This document shows positions 23,401 to 37,674 of a stretch of DNA of 64,000 nt, one piece after another. The position numbers and the translations under genes are program-made. Origin of the DNA: Chloranthus sessilifolius (Eukaryota; Streptophyta; Magnoliopsida; Chloranthales; Chloranthaceae); the NCBI GenBank assembly GCA_021018995.1, contig CM037587.1:4900866-4964865 (forward strand), written 5' to 3'. A model generated the notes under the pieces. That model searched no databases. It saw nothing but the letters and a program-made list of their open reading frames with translations, and had not been told where the DNA came from. The first letter of the stretch is position 1. Each line of letters starts with the position of its first letter.

Positions 23401-25870
23401 AAAGGAGAATTATTAGAGAGATTTTCATGGGATGGCTTATAAAGGAAGGAAGTCGATTATAATCCTCTTCGCTATTCAGTCTTGCTTCTTTTAATCTATA
23501 GCTAAGATATTAGAATTCTGAAACTCTTTGGTGAAATAAAGTTAGAGAAAACCGAGATTTGGGACAACTTGGATTAGAATATGAAGGGTCGACTTGAATA
23601 TGTCGTATCTCGTCTAGGAGAGTGTGTCATTTCTGTGTGTTGACGCCGAGTTGCGCATCTGCTATTATGGATCGCAAATGGCAACAAATCTTTTAGTTCG
23701 GATTCGGAAACTCACTTTGAACCGAGGATGTCATGAACCAAGAAATAGCCATCAAGGAGGTGAGTTATTACGAGTTTCATAGGGGTTTAGATGTCATTAA
23801 TATACATTTATGTGTGTGAATGATTCGTGGTGAATCATAAGTTTCATGGAGGAATGAGGTTAAAAATCAATGAACTTCATTAATGACAGACGGTAATTGG
23901 GATTTGATTGATCAAATTGTATTCAAACAGAAGGGTGAAATTTTTAGACGTTCAAGCCCGATATGCTTGATCGATCAAATTGGTGATTTGATCGATCAAA
24001 TTTGGAACTAATTGATCAAATTATAAGTGATCAATCAAATGATAAAATGATCGATCAATTGAGAATTGATCGATCAAACTGTGAGATTGATCGATCAAAT
24101 CAGAGATTTGATCGATCGAATTTTACTTTTGAAACAGGAGGTGTGTTTTTATGAATTTTTTACTTTTGAAAATCCGATCGATCAAACATAAGGATTGATC
24201 GATCAAATTGAGGATCTGATCGATCAAATAGGGGGACCGATCGATCAAATTTTCCTCTATTCTATAAAGGTGAAATGTTGGTCTTGATCGATCAAATATG
24301 AGAATTGATCGATCAACTTGGGAATCCGATTGATCAAATGAAAATTGATCGATCAGATGTTCTTTGTTCTGTCTGTTTAGGAGTGAGGCATCCGATCGAT
24401 CAAATAATATGATTGATCGATCAGATGTGAATCCGATCGATCAAATAGAGGAATTTGTCGATTGAATTCCCTGTTTTGTCCTTTTATGGTTTTCTGGGAA
24501 AAACACTGCTGGGCAGTGTACCAATTTTTATCCTGACACTTTTAACACTTAGTACACTATACGTATGGTCTAGGTCAAGACCAGAACATCTTAAAAAGCT
24601 TTGGATTTGCTTAGAAAGACTTGATCTGAGGTTGGGGAAATTCAACTTAACTTGTATTCGATTTTGACTATATGGTTTCCTAGCATCAGTATCTGATTCC
24701 TTCTGTATTAAAAGCATGCCTTGCATATGATAAAAGCTTTATTATCTGATTCTATCCTCTGATTCTGCTATCTTATTCTGAGGTCTTTATGTGTATTAAT
24801 TTAAAGTTTATGGGACGAATCCCCCTGACGTGGCAGGATACCCACGACCGGCATGGCGGAATATCCGTGTATCTGATTTATAAACCCTTGGCACAAGTTG
24901 CTCTCCTTTGAAGAGGCTTGATACAACTATCTGTAATTTTTTATTGAACGACAATGGTCGAGATTACCCATCGGCACACATCTGGCTACCACGTGCTATA
25001 TTCACGGGAGTTATTTAAGTATATAATTTAAGTCACTAAATACAGTATGCATATATCTGACAACTCTAAGAATAAAGTCTGTTTCCGATAATTCTGCATC
25101 TGTTCTGTTTACTAAAAGTTCTGCATCCTATATTTGTTCATTCTGTCTGCATTCTCTGATTTGAATATCTGTTATGCATTATAATTTGCAAATCATGTTT
25201 TACAATTAAGATGCAAATTACTTGAGTTTCTTCTATTGAACTTAGATGGTTAGCTTACCCTGTTTTTATACAATAGGTTCTGAGGCTAGGTCTCCCAGCA
25301 CTGAAAGCGATCCTGACTATCAGTTGGAGGCTGAGGCTGAGGAGAAGGATATTGATATCTCGGTTAATGAGTTTTACCCATAGCTTGGGTATTAGTTCTG
25401 TATTTTGGGTCCTGTACATGTATTTTTAGATTATTTGTGTGCCTGGTGGCCACCTTTCTGTATTATTTAATATAGATATTTTACTTGTAGTCATATACAT
25501 TCTATAGAAACCACTATTGGGAAACATTGTTTTGAGTGATTGTAATAACCCGTAAAATTAGACCCGAACTCAACTCACCTCGTGTGTGTGGTCGACACGA
25601 AAATCGATGTCATCATAGATTTTTATATAATAATAAATATTTAAATAATATTAGGATAACTTTGTGCGGATGGATTAAGATTTATATGTGTGTTTTGGCC
25701 TTTTGTGTGGAAGCCGTGCACCGACGCATCGTATGCCGCTCAACGCCGAATCAGGACCTTGGATAAGGTTAACACCCATTTGGATGTATATGTTTAACAA
25801 GAGAACTAAGCCCTTTAGCTAATTAAAAGACAAGCTTCAACCGGTTGCATAACTTGGAGTTTGGGAGTTT

Positions 25871-25905
<35 letters not shown>

Positions 25906-28900
25906 CCCGTCACCCTTCAAACCCCTTCTCCTGAAATTTCGATCACGAGATCGCCATCGCGCAAAAAACTCCGCACTCGTCGCAAAGCTCGTGATGTCGG
26001 TATCGATGGTGTTCCGCCGTTTATAATTTTGACCATTCAAGCCCCTTTTCGTTAGAAACCACTGTTTCTTTAAAAACCCCATTTTCAAAGAGCCGATCAC
26101 GTTGGAATCGTCCCCCACGCTTGAAAGAGGTTAAGATCGACGCGTAAGGATGAACGAGGTTAAGATCGCCGCGAAGTCGATCGAAGAAAGGTTAGTTTTC
26201 TTTGATTTTAATGGTTTAGATTGTAGAATAAATCATTGTTTTAGTTTAGTGTGGATGTGTGTGTGATTTGATGAAGATCGTAGAAGATTTGGATGAAAAT
26301 AGATCAAAAATGATAAAACCTTATGATTGTGCATTTTTGAAGGTTTTGATTGATCAATTGGGTGATTGATTGATCAAAATTGGGTATTGATTGATCAATC
26401 TAGGTGATTGATCAATCAAATTTGGTATTGATCAATCAATTTGAATGATTGATCGATCAAATTATATATACAATTAGAAAAATAGCAAGTTTAGTTGCTG
26501 GAAGTTCATTCCCGAAAGCATTGATCGATCAATGGTGAAATTGATCGATCAATGTGATGGTTTATCGATCAATGGTGAAATTGATCGATCAATGTGGGAT
26601 TGATCGATCAACATGATGTATTGATCGGTCAATTTGATTGTGCCGACACTGCTTCAGTGTTTTGGCCATAACTTTTTACTCCGAACTCCGATTGATGCGA
26701 TTCATGTGGCATTGGAAAGAGGACAACTAAATCTACAACTTTTATGAATTAACTAACTGATGAGTAAATTTTTTTGATGATAAAAAATGAGCTGGAAGTT
26801 TGGCCAAGTTCTAAGTTAGCACGTTTTGACTGAAGTATCGATATAGCTTCGGTATTTTAGCTATAACTCTTTGTCCTGAACTCCGATTGATGCGATTATT
26901 GATGCGTTGGAAAGAATACGACGAGATCTAACTCTTTTATGAATTAACTAAATCTTTAATCAAATGTTTTGAGGGTCAAAATAAAGTGGAAAGTTGGGTC
27001 AAGTTTTGAGTCAACACGAAATTACCCATCTCCGTCTCGATTTTGAGAAAATACTTAAATACGTCAACATTATTAATAATTAGAATCAATTTTTATACAT
27101 CATCATGTGTGTGATGTAGACTAAGAGTAGAGGCCATGGATAAGAACTTTTCGATTGCTTTAGAACGACGTTGGATTTGCTTAGAAAGATTCGTTGAGGT
27201 AGGGAAAAACCAACCTAAACTGTTTTTGAGTATGATTTCATTTCATATCTGCTCCCTGATTTCTGTTTTAACAAGCATATAAGCATATCATAAATTTATG
27301 CTATCTCTGATTTCTATTTTCTGATTTGTATTATAAAATCTGCTCCTGATTTATGCTATCTGATCTGTGAGGTTTATGTGTGTATGTAATTTGATGATTT
27401 AACCAGATGATCCCCACCGACCTGGCGGTATATCCGTGCCTGACACACTTGTGCATCTGCTTGTAATCCCTCGGCACAATTGCACTCCATAGATGAGGCA
27501 TTGTTGCACCCTAAAATTGTTCATGTGAACGACGATTGATTGGGGTTTCCTATCGGTAAATTCCTGTTTACTCCGTGTTATATATTTACGGGAGTTTCTT
27601 AAATTAGAAAACAAATACAATTTAAGTCACTGAATATATATTTGCATAACATCTATTTCTTGTTTACAAACTCAGTATTTAATTTGATTTTGCCTGTTTA
27701 TACATTATGATTTGATTTCTTGTTTTGAAATATCACGTCCTGCATATTCATTACACTTTAGTTGGTATTCTTCTATTGAGCTAGGATGTAGCTCACTCTA
27801 TTTTTATTAACATTTTAGGTTCTGAGGCTAGAGTTCCAGGCACCGAGAGTGACCCTGACTACCAGCCTGATCTAGAGGCTGAGGCCGAGGACGAGGAGAC
27901 TGACGTTCAGGCAGACGATTTTTATCCTTAGTCTGGGTACTAGTTGCCATTTATTTTGGTGATTTTGTATGATATTCTGGATTATTGTGTGCCTGGTGGC
28001 CACCTTCTGTATTTATTTATGTAGATCTTTTTCTTTTATTATATTATTATACATTCTATAGGAACCACTATCAGGAACCATTGTTTGGGTGATGGATGTC
28101 CATCACCATTGGTTCTTCTTGGTTCCTTTTTGGGAATGTATATTTTTTTATATATTTAGATACATGTTTGGTTTATTGTTTCTTTCTATTTTAAATGCCT
28201 TATGTGATGACTAGATCTACCACAGCTGGATAGTGTCTGCTTGATTTTCGCTATACGAGCAGACACTTCGTGATTTGTCCTGGGAATCATCCAAAGTATG
28301 ATCCTGATGGCACCGATTTTCGGGCGCAAAAATCCGAGCTGTCATAGTGATGGATGTCCATCACCAGTGGTTCTTCTTAGTTCCTTTTTGAGGATTTATA
28401 TTATTTTAATTTACATATATATATATATATATATTCTTTTATACTTTTCTTTCTTTTTAGAGCCTTATATGATGACTCGATCTGCCACTTCCGATGGTGT
28501 CTACTCTGACTTTTGCTAGATGAGCAGACACTCTTTGGTTTATCTTGAGGATCATCGAGCATTATGATCCAAATGGCACGGATTTTTGGGTGCAGAAATT
28601 CGAGCAGTCACAGTTTGTATCAGAGCCTAGGCTTTAGGTTGAACCACGGGTTTCCCTAGGTTTGATTGTTTTTACAATCTATATACTGATCGATGTTAGT
28701 GTTTTTACAATGACAGACAAGTATTATGGGCCCATGATTCAGAGGCGGACGTGGTAAAGTAAGAGAGGGACTGAGATTGCTTCCAATAGCAGAGATCCCT
28801 GAGGTTATTGGTACATCTAGGGGATTAGAGTTCCAATCGGGTAAAAATGCGGTTCCAGTAGGACAAAGAGGATGAAGAGGAGGTGGTGATGGCAGAATAG

Positions 28901-31900
28901 AGTAGGTGTTGGAAGCTTTGGCTGCCAACGTGGCACAACAGATGGCTGCCATGAATCAACAAGCAGCGAGACCACCTCACCAAAATAGCGGCTTTGCTGA
29001 GTTTAGAAGAATGAGACCTAATTTCTCAGGTCAAATAGATCCTATTGAGTCCAAGAGTTGGATAGAAGAGATGGAGAAAGTTTTTGAAGTACTTAAAGGC
29101 ACTGATGTAGAGAAGGTATGTTGGGCAACCTTCAAACTAGATGGGGAAGCGGGGCCCTGGTGGAAATCAGTATCAAGACACCGTGAGCAAGAATTTCCCA
29201 ATGTCCCTTAGACATGGGCTGAATTCATTGAAACCTTCAATGAGAAGTACTTTCCCAAGATAGTGAGACATCAGTGGGAAGTAAAGTTCATAAAGTTGGA
29301 ACAAGGAGCTATGACGGTGCGCTAGAATAGTGCCGAGTTTGATAGATTATCAAGGTTTACTCCGCAACACGTAGCCACTTAGGCGATGCGAGCTCGGAAG
29401 TTCTAGCTTGGCTTGAGACCGAACTTGCAAAAAGAAGTGGCCTTATGGGAGTTGGAGACATATGCAGCACTTATGTTCAAGGCTTTCATTTATGAAGAGG
29501 AGAATTAGAAGCAGTTTGCCTGGAGAGATAGGCAAAACAAAGAGAGGTCATTTCAGGGATAATCGCAAGACCTTGAACAGTTTAAGAGGGCTAGATTCTC
29601 CAGACCTCCCGGATACCCTACTCCCTCTCGACCAGCTGTATCTTCAGGGTCGAGTTCTTATCAGAGATCGGCAGTACCCGCACCATCCAGACCATTCAGA
29701 TTGTCTGGTCCTTCTGCCAGTGGATCTTCTCGGGTTTCTTCATTTACTCCTGCTCCATCATGTGTAAAGTGTGAGAAGCCACACAAGACAGAGGACTGTA
29801 GGAGAGACACAGGGGCTTGCTTCAGGTGTGGCAAGATGGGCCACATGATTAGAAATTGCTCTAGGGAGAGCAAGGAAAGCAAAGAGAGGGTTGGATCGGT
29901 ATCTACTCAGAGATCCTCTCAACCTATTGTGCAAGGCCGCGTATATGTCGTCACTACAATGGATGCCCTGATATCAAATGACGTCATCCAAGGTATCTTT
30001 ATGCTTTGAGAGTTAAATTAATTAATTGATATTCATATCCTATATCGTGTTTCGATAATTTGATGCATATGGGTATTTATGATTGTTGTACACTTATCTC
30101 TATATGTTTAATATGTCAATAAAAAGGTACCCTTGTTATGCATCATAAAAGCAATGAGAGTCAAGTAGATGCTCGAGTATTGATAGACCTCGGGTCTAGT
30201 CATTCGTTTATCACTCCGTCGTTCTCTGAGAAGCTAGGCATCGTCCCCAAGACCCTTGATTTTATCTTGGCTGTATCTGTACCTACGGGAAACTCAGTAA
30301 ACACAGATACGGTATGTCAGTCAGTTATCGTGATGATTGAAGATCACGAGATGATGACTGATATGATTACTCTGAGGATAGAAGGGTTTGATGTGATCGT
30401 TGGAATGGATTGGCTATCAGCATACCATGTGAGCGTGGATTGCCTTTGAAAGATTGTAATCTTCCGACCTTCAAAGAGAAAGTCCTTTCGCTTATGTGGA
30501 ATCAAATCTAAAGTCGCGCTGTTCATTTCAGCTATTCGAGCAGAGTGTATGATGAAGAATGGATGCTGTGAATATCTTGCTTATTTTTAAGATCATCAGG
30601 AAAAGAAAAGGGACATCGCTCTTATATCAATTGCATGTGAATACCTCGATGTTTTCCCTGAAGAATTGCCTGGATTGCCACCAGATCGGGAGATCGAGTT
30701 CCCAATTGATTTAGCACTGGGTACTGAACCGTTGTTAAAGGCACCATACAGAATGGCGCCTGCGAAGATAAAGAAACTAAAGGAGCGGCTTCAAGAGCTT
30801 TTGGACAAATGTTTTATCAGGCCGAGTGTCTCCTTGGTGAGCACCAGTGTTATTTTTGAAGAAGAAGGACGGTTCGATGCAACTGTACATCGATTACCGC
30901 TAGTTAAATAAGATGATGATTAAGAATCGTTATCCACTGCCATGGATTGACGACCTCTTTGATCAGTTGTAAGGTTCTTTTCAAAGATTGATCAAAGGTC
31001 GGGTTACCACCAGCTTAATATTAAAGTGGACGACATTTCCAAAACCACATTCCGCACGAGGTATGGTCATTACAAGTTCTTGGTTATGCCTTTTGGACTA
31101 ACGAACGCACCGACGTCATTCATGGACTTGATGAACCGGGTATTCAAGCCACACCTCGATAAATCAGTGATGGTATTTGCTGATGACATCCTTATATATT
31201 CAAAGAGAAGGAAGGAACACATTCAACATTTACGAGTTGCTCTTCAAACACTCAGGGACAACCAACTTTACGCCAAGCTTAGCAAGTGTGAGTTTTGGTT
31301 TGATCCGATCAGTTTCTTAGGCCACGTTGTTTTTGAGGAGGGTATAATAGTCGATCCTGCAAAGATCAAATCTGTAGTGAATTGGAAACAATCGAAGACG
31401 GTAACAGAAGTCCGTAGTTTCCTTGGCTTGGTGGGATACTGTAGACGATTTGTAGAAGGGTTCTTTAAACTCTCAGGTCTGCTTAATTTGCTTAGAAAGA
31501 AGAACTATGAGTTTGATTAGACGGAGCAGTGTGAGAAGAGTTTTCAAGAACTCAAGACGCGTCTGACTACAATACCAGTGCTTGCTATACTTCTGGTGGA
31601 GGAGGATTTGCAATATATGGTGATGCGTCATACAGTGGTTTGGGTTTTGTTCTCAATCAATACAAGAAGGTTTTCGCTTATGGCTCTAGACAACTCAAGG
31701 ACCCCGAGAAGAATTATCCAACTCATGATTTAAAGTTAGCAGCGGTAATTTTTGCTTTGAAGATCTGGAGACACTATCTATACGGTAAGACATTTGATAT
31801 CTTCACCGACCACAAGAGCCTTAAGTATCTATTCACCCAGAAGGACCTGAACATGCGACAACGACAATGGATGGAGTTCTCGACGGATTATGATTGTTCC

Positions 31901-34900
31901 ATCCAGTATCATCCTGGGAAGGCCAATGTAGTGGCGGATGCTTTGAGTCAGAAGTCTTCGGCTCAGTTATCTCATCTCATTATAAGAGTGCTTCGGTGGC
32001 ACTTGCTTGAGGATATAGCCTTGTGTGATATGAGGTTGATGTTAAAGGTTTAGGCGCTTTGATAACCACCCTTATTATTAGGCCAACATTGTTTGAGAAT
32101 ATTCGCAAACTACAAATAGTCGATGATGAGCTTATGACCATTAAATAGGGTGTGATCAGTGGAATCAGAGCAGATTTCTCCATCAGGGAAGATTGAACTT
32201 TATTATTTTGGGATAAAGTGTGCATACCTATCAACGTTGAGCTCCGAGACACCATTTTAGAGGAGGCTCATAAATCAATGTACGCTATACATCCTGGGAG
32301 TATCAAGATGTATCAGAACTTGAAGAAAAGCTTATGGTGGAGAGGCTTGATGAAGGACGTAGCAGAGTACCTGTCCAGATGCTTGGTTTGCCAGTAAGTA
32401 ATGGTAGATCATTGAAATCCAACAGGATTGCTGCAACCTTTGCCTATACCTGAGTGGAAATGGGAAGCCATCTCAATGGATTTCATATTAGGGTTGCCGA
32501 AAACGTTGAGGAAACACAATGTCATCTGGGTCATTATAGATAGACTGACCAAGTCTGCACATTTTCTGCCGTATGGTATGATATATACTGCCAGCAAGCT
32601 TGCAGGGTTGTATCTTAAAGAGATAGTTAGACTTCATGGTATACCGATCAATATTGTGTGTGATCGAGATCCGCTTTAAACATCACAGTTCTGACAGAGA
32701 TTTCAAGAAGGCATGGGGTCTAGACTTGATTTTAGTTCAGCGTTTCATCCACAGATAGATGGGCAAACTGAAAGAGTGAACCAGATCATAGAGCATATGT
32801 TGTGTGCGTGCATGTTAGACTTTCATAGGTTATAGGATCAACATTTGCCTTTGATTGAGTTTGCGTACAACAATATCTATTAGTCTAGTATTGGCATGAC
32901 TCCCTACGAAGCTTTATACGAACGACAATACAGATCTCCATTGAATTGGGAGGAAGTTGGTGAGAAACTTATTTTGGGACCTGATATCGTGGACAGTACA
33001 ACTGAGACGGTTCGGTTGATCCGCAAGAGATTGAGAGTTGCTCAAAGTCGCCAAAAGAGTTATGTCGATCTTCATAGGACGTAGGTCGAGTTTTAGGTGA
33101 GCTTGATCGCATTAAATACATCGACCTTTAATTATCAGTTTATTGGTATCAAATTAATACCTATTTTCAGGTCAGAGATAAGGTGTTTGTCAATATCTCA
33201 CCAACGAAAGACGTGATGCATTTTGCGAAACGTGGAAAGCTAAGTCCACATTATATTGAACCTTTTGAAGTACTCGGACGGGTTGGAGAAGTCGCGTATA
33301 GGATTGTTCTGCCACCACAGTTGGCAAGCATGCATAATGTATTTCACGTTTCTATGTTGAAGAGATACGTGAAAGACCCAACACATGTCTTGGATTTTCA
33401 ACTGATTGAGTTTTAAGAGGATTTGACTCTGGTAGAAGAACCTATGCAGATTCTAGACCGTAAGGAGCAGGTCTTACGGACTAAGATGATTCCACTTGTG
33501 TTAGTAAAGTGGCAGAATCATTCTTTTGTAGAGGCTAACTGGGAGCGTGAAGCCGAAATTCGCGAGCAATACTCGCATCTATTTAACTGATATGTGAGGC
33601 AACTTTGATGATTAGATTTAATTTTATAGTGTACTGTACATTTGCTAAATCTTTTGAGTATGTTTTAAGGCTATCTATATTGCTTATCATGTGGGTATGA
33701 CATTGAATGATAACCGTTGGACTATGACCATGATTACAGGTCAATTAAACCTGTGAATTAGAAATTAGCCTTGTTGTTTAATTTGATCGATCAAATTTGA
33801 GATTTGATCGATCAAGTACTAGTCCGATCGATCAAATTGAGACATTGATCGATCAACCATGTGTTCTATTTTTGACCTATTCGATTGATCAAAGTGAGTA
33901 TTTGATCGATCAAATGTCAATCCGATCGATCAAACTGGAAAGCTGATAGATCAACTGACTTTGAACTGGGTACTATTTCGCACAATCCAATTGATCAATT
34001 GGATAAATTGATTGAAATCCAATCGATCAACCTAAAGTATTGATCAATTAACCTATTGGGTTAGGGCTTTTCCATTTTGCAATCCGATCGATCAATTTGG
34101 CATTGATCGATCGAATTTGTCGTTTTAAGTGGCGCCTGGGTTTTAAAATACCCATTTTGAACGATCAAGGGCACCCAATCGAGCGAGAGAACCTTGCTTC
34201 CTTTGTGTGCAAATTTGATTTCCGGCTATCGAAGCTCCGCGTTTGTGATTCCTTGGTCGCGTATTGCTCCCTTCTCATGGTAAACCCTAAGTGTATCCGT
34301 TTCTTATGGGGTTTTGTAGATTTTTGGTTATTTTAAGCCATGGGACCACGAACGAAGAATGCATCGCGCAAAGGCCCTATGGCGCGGGTTCGTGTACCCA
34401 CCCTGCACATTGAACCGGTCGTACAACCTATTGTACAACCCGTGGTGCCACCACAACCCATTGTACCACCTGTACAACCACCTTAAACACCACTCATTGA
34501 GCGCGAATTACCAAAAGAGTGGTCGAATGGCAAGACCTTCTTGCCCGAGCATGAATTTACCCCAACCCTTTTTGAAGATCATCCCGAAATAATGTGGGCG
34601 ATCAACTATATCGCTAAACGAGGGCTCAAACCCTTACTCGAGCCTTTCCATGATCACTATTGCCCACGCATAGTGAGATTGTTCTACCAACACCTTCAAT
34701 GGGGTGGTGGTAGCTGTCATCAAATGGTTACCAAGATCAATGTGTTAGAATATAAATTCAACCAATTCCACGTCTTCGCCGCTATACAATGCCCATCTAA
34801 CTATGTGGAGACGTGTGGTTTGGAGGCACCCTATATCAAGGACGTGCCTTTTGAGGACGTCATCCCTAAGATGATGCACGGGCTACATGGATCGGGCCAA

Positions 34901-37634
34901 TCCATTAAGAGGGACCAACTACCCAATAATTTATGGATGCTTAACACCTATGTCAAGTGTGCCATCTACCAATTTTTACATCGATCCGAACGTATGGAAA
35001 TCGTACAATATTTCCTATTTTCGGCCTTCGAGAACTGTTGGTTCTCTGTCACCAACGTCGTTATTGATGGCATGCTCGATGCCGTCGATAGGATGACGGA
35101 GAAGAAGGCCATCTCAAAGAAGGAGATGCCTTATGCACGGTTGATCACACGCATGGTGGAGCAGTACAACTCCGTGCGTGAGGCCTATAGCATGGCTCCT
35201 TGGGAGCCAAGAAGGAATAATAATATAAAGGTTTTTAAGTTCAAGGATTGGACCAAGGGCTATAACCTTTTTGGTGAAGCGATTGCCCGATGAGGAGGAG
35301 GTTCCACCAGTTGAGGCCGGAGCCGAGGCTACTGAGAGAGCTCTCAATGTGGGGGAGGTACAGTCTGATCTTCCACCTCAGCCTGAGGTATCTATTGGAG
35401 CGGCACCCGTCCCTCCACACCGGTCTACACGTTCCAGCACCACACGTCGTCCCGAGCCTTCCACCATTACCCTTGAACTTGTGCTTGCGGCATTCAATGA
35501 GGGCTACAAGAGGGTGTATGAGCAACTGGATGAGATGCAAGAGTTCCATCGTCAGGTGCATCGACGATTGGATTATCATGAGGGGATGCTCACGCTACTG
35601 ATGCAGCATGCTTATGCGATCACTGCTACTTGATGAGTACTGAAAAATGAGGATATTTCGCCCCTAAATACCTATATTTAGCTGTCCGATGAAGGCTATC
35701 TGATGAGATTGATTAGATTTGAAGTGTTTCAGGTAAATACAAGCCAAGTATAGAAAACAGTACAAGAATTCTGAATATAATGTCAAAACACTGCAACTTC
35801 GGGTAATCAAGAACTTGGTGCGACTTGCGGCTAAATTTGGACCTTCAAGACGGTCGAATTACAAAATTGTCAAAACATAAAAGTTGTAGCGATTTTCATC
35901 AGCTTTCCAACGGCGCAAGAATCGTCTCAATCCGAGTTCGGGACACAAAGTTATGGCCAAAATACTGAAGCAGTGTCTGAACCACAAGAAAGTGCTGAAT
36001 TTCACGGATTTCTGGGGTCGATGCATCGACCCTACAGGTCGATTAATCGAGCCAGAGTTTCAGTCTGACACGAATCTGACACTAAAAGTCTATTTTTTGG
36101 GACTCTTGGTCGGCTCGATGCATCGACATCCATTGGTCGATTAATCGACCCGGAAAAGTCGGCTTGGGAGACCTCCGCGCGACGGGGTTTATTTAAAGCG
36201 ACTCAAACACTTCGGAGGGAGCTTCTTTTTCAGCATTAGAATAACGTAGGAGATTAGAATTAGAGTTTTTTAGAGTTTTAGTTTTTAGTGTTCTTAGTTT
36301 TTAGCCATTGTTTTTCATAGTTAGACCTAGAAATAGGGAAGTTTATTATTTCTTTTTGAGAGCTTTGTTCCCTTTAATTTTTCAGTACTCATTCCTTCAG
36401 TTCATAAATTTTGTTCAAAGTTTATTTCTGCATTTATTTCGTTTCTGAAGATTATCATCCGTGTGGATCAACGTAATTTATTTTGAAGTTTGAGGTAATT
36501 TTAATTAATGTTATTTTCCCGTATTTATTTATTTATGTCATTTATTTACAATATGTGTGGCTAAATTTATAGGGATGGGGATCTAATGATTCCCATCCGA
36601 GGGATGTACTTTTAATAATATAAAATTAGGGATTAAAATATGAGATTTTTAATTTATGGTTGTTGTGCTATCATGAATGGATGAAATCCCCGCCACTAAC
36701 CGGGATCGCGTGTGTCGAGTCATGCCCGGGATCTCAGATCTGTGACGGTAATTTTACCCAATCATTGTTATGGTCTTTTTACTTTTATCGTGTGGATTTA
36801 ATTACGATTATGTTCTGGGATCGAGTGTGCCGAGCCATGCCCTGGATCTTGGTTCTGTAATGATAATTTTATCTTAAATAATCCCTAATCTGAATAAAGT
36901 GTGCCGAGCCATGCCCTTGATTTCAGATTTGTAAGTGGTATTCTTGTTGGAATTTTCACCCACCTTAGGGATGACTTTTATTTGAACCTGAGATCATGCG
37001 TGCCTAGCCGTGCCCTTGATCCCAGATCTATAATATGAAAATCATCTAAGTCCTGATTGCAGGGATGCAACGTGGAACCTATTAGGGTGTTGATGATTGA
37101 TCTTCCATAAAAGATGTTTGTTACCAATGAAATATCTCATAATTTAATCCTTAGATTTATATTATAGGAAGAACGGACCAAAGATGGGAGGATTTAGTAT
37201 CTTCATCTTTATCATCATCATCTTCACTTTTATTTGTGAATCATCAATTGAATTTTAGTTTTTAGTCATTAATTACCATCTCATCAACCGCTTAAATCAT
37301 AAAACTGGTAGAATACTGTTAGATCTTAGTAGATTTCTAGAATTGCTTGTCTCTTTTAGATAGTTCAAAATTAATCCTCGTGGGAACGATCTCGTACTCC
37401 GCACCCACTATATACAAACCGATTCGTGCACTTGCGAGTAAAACATACATTAAAAAATCACATCACTACTCCCATGCTCGGTCATGCCTGCCTGCATACA
37501 GTGGATCCTCGTGACTACAGTGTCGAGCCATCCAGACCCAGCCGACCAGACGTACCTACGGAGCCAAGTTCATCATCCGCTCCACCGGCAGGTGACCACT
37601 ATACCTTTTACATTGTTTGATAATAAATAAATAA

Positions 37635-37674
<40 letters not shown>

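Noticed and set aside
23965-24465. CRISPR-like array of short palindromes
   Set aside because: Repeats are only 12 bp, spacing is irregular and the DNA is a plant LTR, so this is not a CRISPR array.
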